64,000 bases of DNA. It comes from Clostridiaceae bacterium HFYG-1003 (GTDB lineage Bacteria; Bacillota; Clostridia; Clostridiales; Clostridiaceae). Location: contig CP102060.1 of NCBI GenBank assembly GCA_024579835.1, forward strand, positions 248,001-312,000. Direction: 5' to 3'. A program made the translations under genes and the position numbers. The notes below the pieces were generated by a model that had not been told where the DNA came from, did no database searches, and saw only the letters and a program-made list of their open reading frames with translations. This document shows, one piece after another, positions 18,540 through 26,492 of this stretch. Position 1 is the first letter of the stretch, and each line of letters opens with the position of its first letter.

Positions 18540-19325
18540 ATGAAAATAGCAGTATTAGTAAAACAAGTTCCGGATACCACGGAAATGCAGGTCGACAAGA
18601 ATACCGGTACCCTGATCCGGACCGGCGTTCCCACCATCACCAACCCCGACGATCTGGCCGGTGTTGAGGCCGTTCTGCGTTTGAAGGACAAGAATCCCAA
18701 TATCGAAATCACAGTCATCTCCATGGGACCCCCTCAGGCGGTCAGCATGCTGCGTGAACTGTACGCCATGGGCGTTGATCACTGTGCCCTGATCACAGAC
18801 CGGGCTTTTGCCGGATCGGATACCTGGGCAACCTCCAACGTTCTGGCCAGAGCGCTGGAAGGCAAGGGATATGACCTCATCGTCTGCGGCCGCCAGGCCA
18901 TTGACGGAGATACCGCACAGGTAGGACCTCAGGTAGCAGCCAAAATGGAACTGCCCCAGGTTACTTACGTGCAGGATGTCAAAGAAATGACTTCGGATAA
19001 GATTGTCGTCGTCAAGGCGCTGGAAGATCGCATGGAAACCATCGAAATGAAGCTGCCCGGCGTCATCACCATGCTGGCAACCGCCATCAAGCCGAGATAC
19101 ATGAACATCGGAGGCATCTTTGAAGCCTTTGATAAAGAAGTCAAATGGGTTACCAACGCGGAGCTGAACCTGACCAAGGAGGAAGTCGGTCTGACCGGTT
19201 CTCCCACCAAGGTATTCAGATCCTTCGCCAATCAGAGATCTTCCGAAATTGAAGTCCTCAAGATTGACGCCAGCGAAGCCAAGAACCGGATTGTCAGCGT
19301 ACTGTCCGAGCAGAACTTTATTTAG
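18540..19325 (+). CDS. etfB: Electron transfer flavoprotein beta subunit
   Basis: The 261-residue protein begins MKIAVLVKQVPDTTEMQVD, the standard EtfB start, and carries GRQAIDGDTAQVGPQVA, the conserved FAD/AMP-site loop, at about residues 119-135. With EtfA it hands electrons from NADH to the butyryl-CoA dehydrogenase just upstream. In clostridial complexes this subunit holds the bifurcating FAD; sequence alone does not prove bifurcation here. Its ribosome binding site overlaps the end of bcd. Confidence 0.93.
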   Translation: MKIAVLVKQVPDTTEMQVDKNTGTLIRTGVPTITNPDDLAGVEAVLRLKDKNPNIEITVISMGPPQAVSMLRELYAMGVDHCALITDRAFAGSDTWATSNVLARALEGKGYDLIVCGRQAIDGDTAQVGPQVAAKMELPQVTYVQDVKEMTSDKIVVVKALEDRMETIEMKLPGVITMLATAIKPRYMNIGGIFEAFDKEVKWVTNAELNLTKEEVGLTGSPTKVFRSFANQRSSEIEVLKIDASEAKNRIVSVLSEQNFI

Positions 19326-19336
19326 GGGGCAGGCAG

Positions 19337-20356
19337 ATGAACTACAAAGATATTTTCGTTTTGTGTGAATTCCAGCATCATAAGCTGGTTGAAGCTTCCT
19401 GCGAACTGGTTTCCGAGGCTACCCGGCTCGTGGCCAAGCGCCCGGACCTGAACTACGACATCGTAGGCGTGGTCATCGGGGACGAACCGCAGAATCAGGT
19501 CAACGAGATTTTCCATTACGGCGCTGACCGGGTCATTAAGATTCACAACAATCACCTGAAAGAATACGACTCCGTGCTTTACACGGAACTGATTAAGCAG
19601 CTGATCGATCAGAAGCTGCCCGATGTTTTCCTGTTCCCGGCTACGGTTCTGGGCCGCGATCTGGCTCCCCGGATTGCCTCAGCCTGCACAACGGGTCTCA
19701 CCGCTGATGCGACCAAGCTCGACCTGACCGAGGATACCAATTCCTCCCTGCTCATGGTTACCCGGCCGGCATTCGGCGGCAACCTCTTCGCTACCATCGT
19801 GTGCGAACGGACCAAGCCCCAGATGGCTACGATCCGTCCCGGCGTCATGGTTCTGAATGAGCGCAAGGCGCAGATCAATCCTCAGGTGGAAAACCTGACC
19901 CTCGAAGTTCCCGGCTATGAAGCCAGAACCAGAATCCTGGAAACCATCCACAAGGAACTCAAGCATGCCGACATTACCAAGGCCTCCATCCTGATCTCAG
20001 GCGGCCGGGGCATTGGCGACAACTTCCATGTTCTGCGCGAAGCAGCCGACAAGATCGGCGCGGAAGTTTCCGGATCCCGTTCTGCTGTGGACGCGGGCTT
20101 CATCGACAAGGAACTGCAGGTCGGACAGACTGGCAAATCGGTTAAGCCGAAGATCTACATCGCCTGCGGCATTTCAGGAGCCGTCCAGCATCTGGCCGGC
20201 ATGGAGAAGAGCGACTTTGTCATCGCGATCAACACCGATGAATCGGCGCCCATTTTCCAGGTGGCAAATCTGGGAATCGTCGGCGATGCCCTGGAGATCA
20301 TTCCGATGGTCACCGAGGAAATTGCCCGTAAAAAGGCCAGCCACTTCCAAAGTTAA
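19337..20356 (+). CDS. etfA: Electron transfer flavoprotein alpha subunit
   Basis: The 339-residue protein has the C-terminal FAD-binding domain of EtfA: SGGRGIGDNFHVLREAA (about residues 217-233), SRSAVDAGFI, VGQTGKSVKPKIYIACGISG and NTDESAPIFQVANLGIVGD. It is the partner of EtfB, 11 bases upstream, in electron transfer to Bcd. A terminator-like hairpin at 20364-20410 follows directly, so bcd-etfB-etfA is a compact three-gene operon. Confidence 0.93.
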   Translation: MNYKDIFVLCEFQHHKLVEASCELVSEATRLVAKRPDLNYDIVGVVIGDEPQNQVNEIFHYGADRVIKIHNNHLKEYDSVLYTELIKQLIDQKLPDVFLFPATVLGRDLAPRIASACTTGLTADATKLDLTEDTNSSLLMVTRPAFGGNLFATIVCERTKPQMATIRPGVMVLNERKAQINPQVENLTLEVPGYEARTRILETIHKELKHADITKASILISGGRGIGDNFHVLREAADKIGAEVSGSRSAVDAGFIDKELQVGQTGKSVKPKIYIACGISGAVQHLAGMEKSDFVIAINTDESAPIFQVANLGIVGDALEIIPMVTEEIARKKASHFQS

Positions 20357-20363
20357 TCGACTG

Positions 20364-20410
20364 AATTCCCCAGCGGCATGGCTCTGTTTCTCTGCCTCTG
20401 GGGAACTTTT
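20364..20410 (+). terminator. Intrinsic terminator after etfA
   Basis: Arms TTCCCCAG/CTGGGGAA (20366-20373, 20398-20405), with an inner GGCA/TGCC pair, are followed by CTTTT. The hairpin begins 10 bases after the etfA stop codon. Confidence 0.75.
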
Positions 20411-20646
20411 GCTTAAAATCACTGGTTTGGGGCGGCCAGGTCAGAATCAGCCGCTTGCGGGAGTGAACTTCAGCTCCTGCAGCGGCGGAGGTCCGAACCG
20501 GCGACTCGGGGAGATTATTTGCTTTTCGAGCTATTTCCGGACCAGGAACATCTGATAGATGCGAAAGAATTGCGCAAGCTTAGCAATACATAGAAAGGAT
20601 CAGCAACGCTCGCGATACGCGGAGCCTTGCCACGGTGGTGCAACGA

Positions 20647-21294
20647 ATGAATAAACGAATTTCTTTGAATGATGCGATCGCAAAGATCGAGGACGGCCAG
20701 ACGATCATGATCGGTGGTTTCCTGGCAGTGGGAACCCCGGAAAAACTGATCGACGCTTTGGTGGAAAGCGGCCGGAAGGACCTGACCATCATTGCCAATG
20801 ATACATCTTATGTGGATCGGGGGATCGGCAAGCTGATTGTCAGTCGGCAGGTGAAAAAGGTTATTACCTCCCATATCGGGACGAATAAGGAAACCGGCAG
20901 CCAGATGCTCAGCGGCGAAACCGAAGTCATCCTGACTCCCCAGGGAACCCTGGTGGAACAGATCCGGGCAGCCGGAGCAGGTCTGGGCGGTGTCCTGACC
21001 AAGACCGGTCTGGATACCAGAGTGGAAGAGGGCAAGACCAAAATCGACATCGACGGCGAAACCTACCTTCTGGAAAAGCCGCTGAAGGCCGATGTCGCCC
21101 TGATTTTTGCCTCAAAAGCCGATGAGTTCGGCAATGCCACCTACCACGGTTCAACCCAGAACTTCAACATTGTCATGGCCATGGCGGCACAGACCGTGAT
21201 CATGGAACCGGTGGAAATCGTACCGTTGGGCGGAATCAGCCAGGATGAGGTTCGCCTGCCTGGAATCTTTGTGGACTACATGGTGGAGGTATAA
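20647..21294 (+). CDS. atoD: Butyrate/acetoacetate CoA-transferase subunit A
   Basis: The 215-residue protein is the alpha subunit of a family I CoA-transferase: GQTIMIGGFLAVGTPEKLI near the N-terminus and GAGLGGVLTKTGLDT (about residues 113-127). With subunit B it moves CoA between butyryl-CoA and acetoacetate. In lysine fermentation that releases butyrate and activates the acetoacetate made by Kce. An ATG at 20647 was preferred to GTG 20635, though the GGTGG before it is a weak site. It is the first gene of an operon with subunit B, crt and hbd. Confidence 0.88.
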   Translation: MNKRISLNDAIAKIEDGQTIMIGGFLAVGTPEKLIDALVESGRKDLTIIANDTSYVDRGIGKLIVSRQVKKVITSHIGTNKETGSQMLSGETEVILTPQGTLVEQIRAAGAGLGGVLTKTGLDTRVEEGKTKIDIDGETYLLEKPLKADVALIFASKADEFGNATYHGSTQNFNIVMAMAAQTVIMEPVEIVPLGGISQDEVRLPGIFVDYMVEV

Positions 21295-21954
21295 ATGATG
21301 GATAAGGAACAGATGCAGAATTTTATCGCCCGGCGCGTGGCGCAGGAACTGAAGGACGGCGACCTGGTCAATCTGGGCATCGGACTGCCCACCAAGGTCA
21401 GCAACTTCGTTCCGGAGGGCATCAGTGTCACCTTCCAGTCGGAAAACGGCTTTACCGGGCTGGGACCCAACCCCCAGACCCCGGATCCCTATCTGGTCAA
21501 TGCCGGTGGACTTCCGGCCACCATCCTGCCCCAGGGCGCGTTCTTTGACTCCGCCATGAGCTTCAGCATCATTCGCGGCGGCCATCTGGACATGACGGTT
21601 CTGGGCGCGCTTCAGGTCGACGAGAAGGGAAACATCGCCAACTACATGATCCCCGGTAAAATGGTCCCCGGCATGGGCGGCGCCATGGATCTGGTCGCGG
21701 GCGCCAAGACGGTGATCGTAGCCATGGAGCATACCAACAAGGGCGCTCACAAGATTCTGAAGGAGTGTCACCTGCCCCTGACCGCATCCCACGCAGTGGA
21801 TCTGATCATCACGGAAATGGGCGTCATGAAGATTACCAAAGCGGGCATCGAGCTCACTGAAATCAATCCGGAGTACACGCTGGAGGATGTCCAGGCAGCC
21901 ACGGAAGCCCAGCTGATCGTGAGCGATCACCTGAAGGTAATGAAAATTGACTAG
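21295..21954 (+). CDS. atoA: Butyrate/acetoacetate CoA-transferase subunit B
   Basis: This 219-residue beta subunit carries the catalytic glutamate in SENGFTGLGP (about residue 47) and the family motif VNLGIGLPTKVSNFVP before it, with GGHLDMTVLGALQVDEKGN (about residues 98-116). The glutamate forms a covalent CoA-thioester intermediate in this family. It begins directly after the subunit A stop; GGAGG upstream fits ATG 21298 as well as 21295. Subunits A and B are co-oriented and almost touching, as for a heterotetramer made from one message. Confidence 0.9.
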   Translation: MMDKEQMQNFIARRVAQELKDGDLVNLGIGLPTKVSNFVPEGISVTFQSENGFTGLGPNPQTPDPYLVNAGGLPATILPQGAFFDSAMSFSIIRGGHLDMTVLGALQVDEKGNIANYMIPGKMVPGMGGAMDLVAGAKTVIVAMEHTNKGAHKILKECHLPLTASHAVDLIITEMGVMKITKAGIELTEINPEYTLEDVQAATEAQLIVSDHLKVMKID

Positions 21955-22711
21955 AGTGCATTTTGAAAACCGGTCAGGCATCGGCCTGTTGACCCTGGAT
22001 TCACCGGAGACCCTCAACTCCCTCAGCTCGGATTTCCTCGGCGAGATCCGCCAGGCGGTAGAGAGCCTGCCGGCGCTGGATGTTCTGATCATCACCGGCG
22101 TGGGCAAGAGCTTTGTGGCCGGGGCCAACATCAAGGAAATGGAAGCGCTCAATCCCCAGGAAGCGAAGGAATTCAGCCGGCGGGGACATGAAGTCTTCAC
22201 CGCCATCGAGAATCTGCCCTGTCCGGTCATTGCCATGGTCAATGGCTTTGCCCTGGGCGGCGGCTGCGAACTGATGCTGGCCTGTGACCTTCGAGTCGCC
22301 AGCAGCCGGGCCAAGTTCGGTCAGCCCGAAGTGGGCCTGGGCATCATACCGGGCTTCGGGGGAACCCAACGCCTGACCCTGGCCGTGGGACCGGCCAAAG
22401 CGAAGGAACTGATCTACACCGGCCGGATCATCAAAGCCGAGGAAGCGCTGGCTATCGGTCTGATCAGTCAGATCACGGAACCGGAAGAGCTGGAAGCCGC
22501 CGCGCTGACCCTGGCCCAGGAGATTCAGAAGAACTCCGCGGCCGCGGTCGGACAGGCCAAACGCGCCATGGCTCAGGGACTGGCAGAGGGCTTTGAAGCG
22601 GGACTGGCCGCTGAAGTGGAACGGTTTGCCGAATGTTTTGAGCACGGCGATCAGAAGGAAGGCATGACGGCATTTTTGGAAAAACGCAAACCTGCATTTG
22701 GAGGAAAATAG
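21947..22711 (+). CDS. crt: Enoyl-CoA hydratase / crotonase
   Basis: This 254-residue crotonase-fold enzyme interconverts 3-hydroxybutyryl-CoA and crotonyl-CoA. The oxyanion-hole and active-site motifs are complete: AGANIKEM (about residues 58-65), GFALGGGCELMLACDLR (about 97-113) and QPEVGLGIIPGFGGTQRL (about 125-142), which include the two catalytic glutamates. Translation starts at TTG 21947, 8 bases after GAAGGT, overlapping subunit B by 8 bases; a GTG at 21956 is an alternative. The next gene is the matching dehydrogenase. Confidence 0.92.
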   Translation: MTRVHFENRSGIGLLTLDSPETLNSLSSDFLGEIRQAVESLPALDVLIITGVGKSFVAGANIKEMEALNPQEAKEFSRRGHEVFTAIENLPCPVIAMVNGFALGGGCELMLACDLRVASSRAKFGQPEVGLGIIPGFGGTQRLTLAVGPAKAKELIYTGRIIKAEEALAIGLISQITEPEELEAAALTLAQEIQKNSAAAVGQAKRAMAQGLAEGFEAGLAAEVERFAECFEHGDQKEGMTAFLEKRKPAFGGK

Positions 22712-22712
22712 T

Positions 22713-23552
22713 ATGAAAGTTGGAGTCATTGGAATGGGAACCATGGGAGGAGGAATTGCTCAGCAGTTCACCGCCTCCGGATTTGATGTGGTCGTAAAGG
22801 GCAGAAGCCAGGCTTCTCTGGATCAGGGCAAAGCTGCCATGGAAAAGCGTCTGGCCCGTTCCGTGGAAAAGGGGAAGCTGTCCGAAGCGGATCGCGACGC
22901 TCAGCTCGCTCGTGTCCGCTATGTCAGCGACATTCAGGAGCTGGCTGACTGCGATCTCATCGTGGAATCCATCCGGGAAGACATGGCATCCAAGAAAGAG
23001 TTTTTCAGCGCGCTGAACGAACTGGATCTCAAGGACACCATCATCGCGACCAATACCAGTTCCCTGTCCATCACAGAGCTGTCCATGCAGTACCGCTATC
23101 CGGAAAAAGTCATCGGCATGCATTTCTTCAATCCCGTCACCGCCATGAAGCTGGTGGAAGTGATCCGCGGCGTAGCCACAACCGATGAAGTCAATGACCG
23201 GATCGTGGAGATCTCCGCCCAGCTGGGCAAGACGCCGGTCCAGGTCCAGGAAGCGCCGGGCTTTGTCGTGAACCGCATCCTGATCCCCATGATCAACGAA
23301 GCGGTCGGCATCTACGCGGAAGGCATCGCCAGTGCGGCGGACATTGATACCGCCATGAAGCTGGGCGCCAACCATCCCATGGGTCCCCTGGAACTGGGCG
23401 ACCTGATCGGACTGGATGTCTGCCTCTCCGTCATGGATGTCCTCTATGAGGAATTCGGCGACAGCAAATACCGCGCCCACAGCCTGCTGCGCAAGATGGT
23501 GCGCGGAAATCAGCTGGGTCGCAAGACCAAGCGTGGTTTCTACAATTATTAA
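22713..23552 (+). CDS. hbd: 3-hydroxybutyryl-CoA dehydrogenase
   Basis: The 279-residue NAD(P)-linked enzyme interconverts acetoacetyl-CoA and 3-hydroxybutyryl-CoA. It has a Rossmann start, VGVIGMGTMGGGIAQ; the catalytic His region IGMHFFNPVTAMKLVEVI (about residues 135-152); and the C-terminal dimer domain NHPMGPLELGDLIGLDV. ATG 22713 follows GGAGG. The stop codon lies inside the 16-bp direct repeat that flanks the IS30 element, so the insertion landed exactly at the gene end without changing the protein. Confidence 0.93.
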   Translation: MKVGVIGMGTMGGGIAQQFTASGFDVVVKGRSQASLDQGKAAMEKRLARSVEKGKLSEADRDAQLARVRYVSDIQELADCDLIVESIREDMASKKEFFSALNELDLKDTIIATNTSSLSITELSMQYRYPEKVIGMHFFNPVTAMKLVEVIRGVATTDEVNDRIVEISAQLGKTPVQVQEAPGFVVNRILIPMINEAVGIYAEGIASAADIDTAMKLGANHPMGPLELGDLIGLDVCLSVMDVLYEEFGDSKYRAHSLLRKMVRGNQLGRKTKRGFYNY

Positions 23553-23560
23553 GGATCTTG
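23545..23560 (+). repeat. Left copy of a 16-bp direct repeat flanking the IS
   Basis: ATTATTAAGGATCTTG is identical to 24909-24924. The two copies abut the terminal inverted repeats of the IS30-family element, which makes them a target-site duplication. Confidence 0.85.
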
Positions 23561-23647
23561 GGCGAGTTGTAGAATAAAGTGAAATAAAGTGGCCCATAGC
23601 TATGCGGTATAATGTAGGTGACTAAACAAACATTAAGGAGCAAAGCT

Positions 23648-24754
23648 ATGAGCCACCTCTATTCTAACACCTCGGTCTCCAGAAAGAAATACTCTCATTT
23701 ATCCTACAAGGATCGTCAACAACTCGAGGGGATGGTTCGATCAAACCATCTTCTTGCGAAGCATAAACAAATGACCCAAAAACACATGGCGACGGTCTTA
23801 CAATGCAGTGAGGCTACTGTAAGCCGGGAGTTGAAAAAAGGGCGAGTTGAACTCATGAACTCCGATTTGACCCTCTATGTGTCCTACTCCGCGGATATCG
23901 CACAGGAGGCATATGATTATGCCGCCACCAACAAGGGACCTGCCCTCAAAATTGGCGATGACCATGAGTTTGTTGCTTATGTAGCTCATAAGATCCTTGA
24001 AGAGCGCTGGTCTCCGGATGCTATTATCATGGACTTGAAGAAAAAGGAAATCATGCCATCCAAGACCCTTGTTTCAACCCGTACTCTGTATAACTACATC
24101 AGCAAGGGGTATATCACGGATGTTTCCAATCAAAATCTGCCCCGGGAAGGGAACCAGACCAGGCGTACGTATCGTCGGGTTAAACGTGCCAATAAGGTGT
24201 TGGATGCCCCTGGCATCACAGAGCGCCCAGTGGAAAGCACTGAACGAAGTGAACCCGGGCATTGGGAGATGGATTGCATCGTATCAGGCAAAGGCAAAGG
24301 GCTCGCAGCCCTTCTGACGCTGAATGATCGGATGACAAGGGAGAGCCTGGTCTTTAAGATTGCACGGCAAACCCAGGACGAAGTTTTGAAGGTACTTAAC
24401 CGGCTGGAGCGTAGGATGGGGCGAGTCAAATTCAGTGAGATGTTTAAATCGATCACCGTGGATAACGGCTCTGAGTTTCTCGACTGGAAGGCACTGATTC
24501 GATCGGTGACAGGCAGTAAGAAGCCACGGACAAGAGTTTACTTTTGTCATCCGTACAGTTCTTGGGAGAGAGGAACCAATGAGCAGAACAATGGACTGAT
24601 CAGGTACCACATCCCAAAGGGGGCTGCGATTAAAGATTATAGCCATGCTCAGATACAGAAACTTCAGGAGTGGCTGAATAATTACCCAAGACGGGTATTG
24701 GGCGGATTGACAGCATACGAGGCAAAGGCCCTGTATCATTCTGGCAGGATGTAG
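23648..24754 (+). CDS. IS30-family DDE transposase
   Basis: The 368-residue transposase has an N-terminal helix-turn-helix (HMATVLQCSEATVSRELKKG, about residues 45-64), then the catalytic core: Asp in HWEMDCIV (about 207), Asp in TVDNGSEF (about 273) and Glu in ERGTNEQNNGLIR (about 311). All three catalytic residues are present and the frame is intact, so the element may still move. ATG 23648 follows AAGGAG. An in-frame GTG farther upstream has no site. Confidence 0.92.
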   Translation: MSHLYSNTSVSRKKYSHLSYKDRQQLEGMVRSNHLLAKHKQMTQKHMATVLQCSEATVSRELKKGRVELMNSDLTLYVSYSADIAQEAYDYAATNKGPALKIGDDHEFVAYVAHKILEERWSPDAIIMDLKKKEIMPSKTLVSTRTLYNYISKGYITDVSNQNLPREGNQTRRTYRRVKRANKVLDAPGITERPVESTERSEPGHWEMDCIVSGKGKGLAALLTLNDRMTRESLVFKIARQTQDEVLKVLNRLERRMGRVKFSEMFKSITVDNGSEFLDWKALIRSVTGSKKPRTRVYFCHPYSSWERGTNEQNNGLIRYHIPKGAAIKDYSHAQIQKLQEWLNNYPRRVLGGLTAYEAKALYHSGRM

Positions 24755-24757
24755 CAT

Positions 24758-24831
24758 CCCTCGACGGAGCCCACCGATCAAGGTCAGGCCCAATCGGGTT
24801 AACAACCCTGACCGAAGGACCCCGTCGAGGG
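24758..24831 (+). other. Nested hairpin inside the IS, after the transposase
   Basis: Outer arms CCCTCGACGG/CCGTCGAGGG (24758-24767, 24822-24831) enclose inner arms GGTCAGG/CCTGACC (24782-24788, 24807-24813). There is no T-run. It may be a regulatory RNA of the element or a transposase recognition site. Confidence 0.6.
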
Positions 24832-24908
24832 GAAGGACACCGTCCAGAATGAAACTACATTTATGTTTGCTTAGCTAAAAAAGTCTTTCACTTTAAGTTG
24901 CAATTCGG

Positions 24909-24924
24909 ATTATTAAGGATCTTG
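24909..24924 (+). repeat. Right copy of the 16-bp direct repeat flanking the IS
   Basis: This copy is identical to 23545-23560. Before the insertion this single copy would have joined the hbd stop codon to the lysine-operon promoter, whose -35 box starts 12 bases later. Confidence 0.85.
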
Positions 24925-24935
24925 TTAAAAAATTA

Positions 24936-24964
24936 TTGAAGAAAAGGTTAACACGGAGTATAAT
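24936..24964 (+). promoter_or_regulatory. Sigma-A type promoter of the lysine operon
   Basis: TTGAAG (24936-24941) and a perfect TATAAT (24959-24964) are separated by exactly 17 bases. The expected start, near 24970, coincides with the first stem of the riboswitch. Confidence 0.85.
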
Positions 24965-24970
24965 ATTTTA

Positions 24971-25130
24971 GGATAGAGGTGCCAAAACGAGGTACCGGGC
25001 TTTCAGGGATGGGATAATCCGAAGTCCGGGAAGGCGTTAAGGCCGAAAGGGTTAATGTGTATCCCCGCATTATTCCTTGGTGGAAAGGCAAAAAGCTTAC
25101 CACTGTCATGCTCAGCATGAAGCGCTATTC
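24971..25130 (+). promoter_or_regulatory. Lysine riboswitch (L-box)
   Basis: The segment follows the L-box plan. P1 is GGATAG (24971) with CTATTC (25125-25130), and AGAGGTGCC follows the 5' strand. P2 is CCGG..CTT with AAG..CCGG; P3 is GGC with GCC, followed by GCCGAA. P4 is GGGTTAATG with CATTATTCC, followed by TTGGTGG. Then come P5 and the hallmark GCTTACCACTGTC, and a small hairpin TCATGC/GCATGA before P1 closes. The order and the ACCACTGTC element match the well-studied Thermotoga L-box, recalled from memory. It precedes lysine-degradation genes. The P1 3' strand is also part of the terminator's 5' arm, so lysine binding should prevent termination (inference). Confidence 0.82.
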
Positions 25131-25157
25131 ACAAGAAATTGTGAATAGCGCTTTTTG
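25121..25157 (+). terminator. Riboswitch expression-platform terminator
   Basis: The perfect 12-bp stem AGCGCTATTCAC/GTGAATAGCGCT (25121-25132, 25141-25152) with an 8-base loop is followed by TTTTT. Its 5' arm contains CTATTC, which is also the 3' strand of aptamer stem P1; the two structures exclude each other. Confidence 0.88.
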
Positions 25158-25285
25158 TCGTTTATTCCGCCAACAGAAGATAAAAATTTTCGAGTCGAAA
25201 AAACCATACAGAAGAGAAAGTCCGGGGAAGAAACAATTCCAGGTAAGAGAAAAAGAAAAAGAGAACATCAGGAGGGGAAGATTTT

Positions 25286-25669
25286 ATGGAAGAAGTAATG
25301 ATTCGAATGAGAATGAGTTCTCATGACGCCCACTACGGCGGGAATCTGGTGGACGGTGCCCGCATGCTGGGCCTGTTCGGCGATGTGGCGACGGAGCTGC
25401 TGATCCGCCGGGACGGGGACGAAGGACTGTTTGTCGCCTACGACAAAGTGGAATTCAAGGCGCCGGTTTATGCCGGGGACTATATTGAGGCAGTGGGCCG
25501 GATTGTGTCCGAGGGCAACAGCTCCCGTAAAATGGAATTCGAGGCCCGCAAGGTCATCGTGGCCAGACCGGAGATTTCGGCCTCGGCAGCGGATTTCCTG
25601 GAAGAGCCGGTGGTGGTCTGCATCGCTTCCGGAACCTGCGTCGTGCCCAAGGCCAGCCAGAGGAAATAG
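25286..25669 (+). CDS. kal: 3-aminobutyryl-CoA ammonia-lyase
   Basis: This 127-residue hot-dog-fold protein removes ammonia from L-3-aminobutyryl-CoA to give crotonyl-CoA, the step that links the lysine pathway to butyrate genes. The start [20 protein letters not shown] and [19 protein letters not shown] are typical of Kal, and the length is right for the family. Position is strong support: it is the first gene after the lysine riboswitch and is followed by kce, kdd and kam genes. ATG 25286 follows AGGAGGGG. Confidence 0.9.
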   Translation: MEEVMIRMRMSSHDAHYGGNLVDGARMLGLFGDVATELLIRRDGDEGLFVAYDKVEFKAPVYAGDYIEAVGRIVSEGNSSRKMEFEARKVIVARPEISASAADFLEEPVVVCIASGTCVVPKASQRK

Positions 25670-25670
25670 C

Positions 25671-26492
25671 ATGGAGAAACTGATTATTACCGCTGCCATC
25701 TGCGGCGCGGAAGTGACCAAGGTGCAGAATCCCGCCGTACCCTATACGGTGGCGGAGATTCAGCGGGAAGCCAAATCGGCCTATGACGCCGGCGCTTCCA
25801 TCATCCACCTCCATGTGCGGCGCGATGACGGAACTCCGACCCAGGACAAGGCCCGGTTTGAGCAATGCATTCAGGCGATCCGGGAAGTCTGTCCCGACGC
25901 CATCATTCAGCCTTCCACCGGCGGCGCAGTCGGCATGAGCGACCTGGAGCGGCTCCAGCCCACGGAAATCCCGGGCATCGAGATGGCCACCCTGGACTGC
26001 GGCACGCTGAACTTCGGCGGCGATGAAATATTCATCAATACGGAAAACACCATCAAGAACTTCGGCAAAATCCTCATCGAACGGGGCATCAAGCCGGAAA
26101 TTGAAGTCTTCGACAAGGGTATGGTGGATTACGCCATTCGCTTTGCCAAACAGGGCTACATCAAGCAGCCGATGCACTTTGACTTTGTGCTGGGCGTTCA
26201 GATGACCGCGACCGCGCGGGATCTGGCGTTCCTGGTAGACAGCATACCGGCCGGTTCCACCTGGACCGTTGCCGGCGTCGGGCGCAGCGAGTTCCCCATG
26301 GCTGCCTTGGGCATCGTCATGGGCGGTCATGTCCGCGTGGGCTTTGAAGACAATGTCTTCATGTCCAAAGGCGTACCGGCTCAGTCCAATGGTGAACTGG
26401 TCAGCCGCGTGGTAAGAATTGCCCAGGAACTGGGACGTGAAATCGCTACCCCCCGGGAAGCAAGACGAATTTTAGGCTTGGAGGAGAAATAA
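25671..26492 (+). CDS. kce: 3-keto-5-aminohexanoate cleavage enzyme (BKACE family)
   Basis: The 273-residue TIM-barrel enzyme condenses 3-keto-5-aminohexanoate with acetyl-CoA and splits it to 3-aminobutyryl-CoA and acetoacetate. Zinc-ligand histidines lie in SIIHLHVRRDDGTP (about residues 43-56). The family segments QPSTGGAVGM and GVGRSEFPMAALGIVMGGHV are present. It begins one base after kal and abuts kdd, which identifies it as the lysine-pathway member of this large, substrate-diverse family. ATG 25671 was chosen; the longer upstream frame overlaps kal. Confidence 0.92.
   Translation: MEKLIITAAICGAEVTKVQNPAVPYTVAEIQREAKSAYDAGASIIHLHVRRDDGTPTQDKARFEQCIQAIREVCPDAIIQPSTGGAVGMSDLERLQPTEIPGIEMATLDCGTLNFGGDEIFINTENTIKNFGKILIERGIKPEIEVFDKGMVDYAIRFAKQGYIKQPMHFDFVLGVQMTATARDLAFLVDSIPAGSTWTVAGVGRSEFPMAALGIVMGGHVRVGFEDNVFMSKGVPAQSNGELVSRVVRIAQELGREIATPREARRILGLEEK

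Larger units (their letters stand above)
23561..24908 (+). mobile_element. IS30-family insertion sequence
   Basis: The element is about 1,348 bp, with imperfect terminal inverted repeats of about 23 bp: the left end (from 23562) and the complement of the right end (24886-24908) agree at about 17 positions, including the inner block TAAAGTGAAA. It carries one transposase gene and a structured segment near its 3' end (24758-24831). It is flanked by 16-bp direct repeats, much longer than the 2-3 bp usual for IS30. It sits between hbd and the promoter of the lysine operon and breaks no gene. Confidence 0.85.

Noticed and set aside
21151-23597. Long open frames on the minus strand opposite the CoA-transferase, crt and hbd genes (up to 387 codons), and similar ones opposite kamA-kamE
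   Set aside because: They lie exactly opposite well-identified enzymes in GC-rich DNA, have no ribosome sites and translate to low-complexity, Gly/His/Gln-rich sequence. They are codon-bias shadows.
24971-25130. Cobalamin riboswitch, because of CCACTG and the B12-dependent aminomutase
   Set aside because: The B12-box sequence is absent, and the segment order (AGAGGTGCC, GCCGAA, TTGG, ACCACTGTC) matches the lysine class much better.
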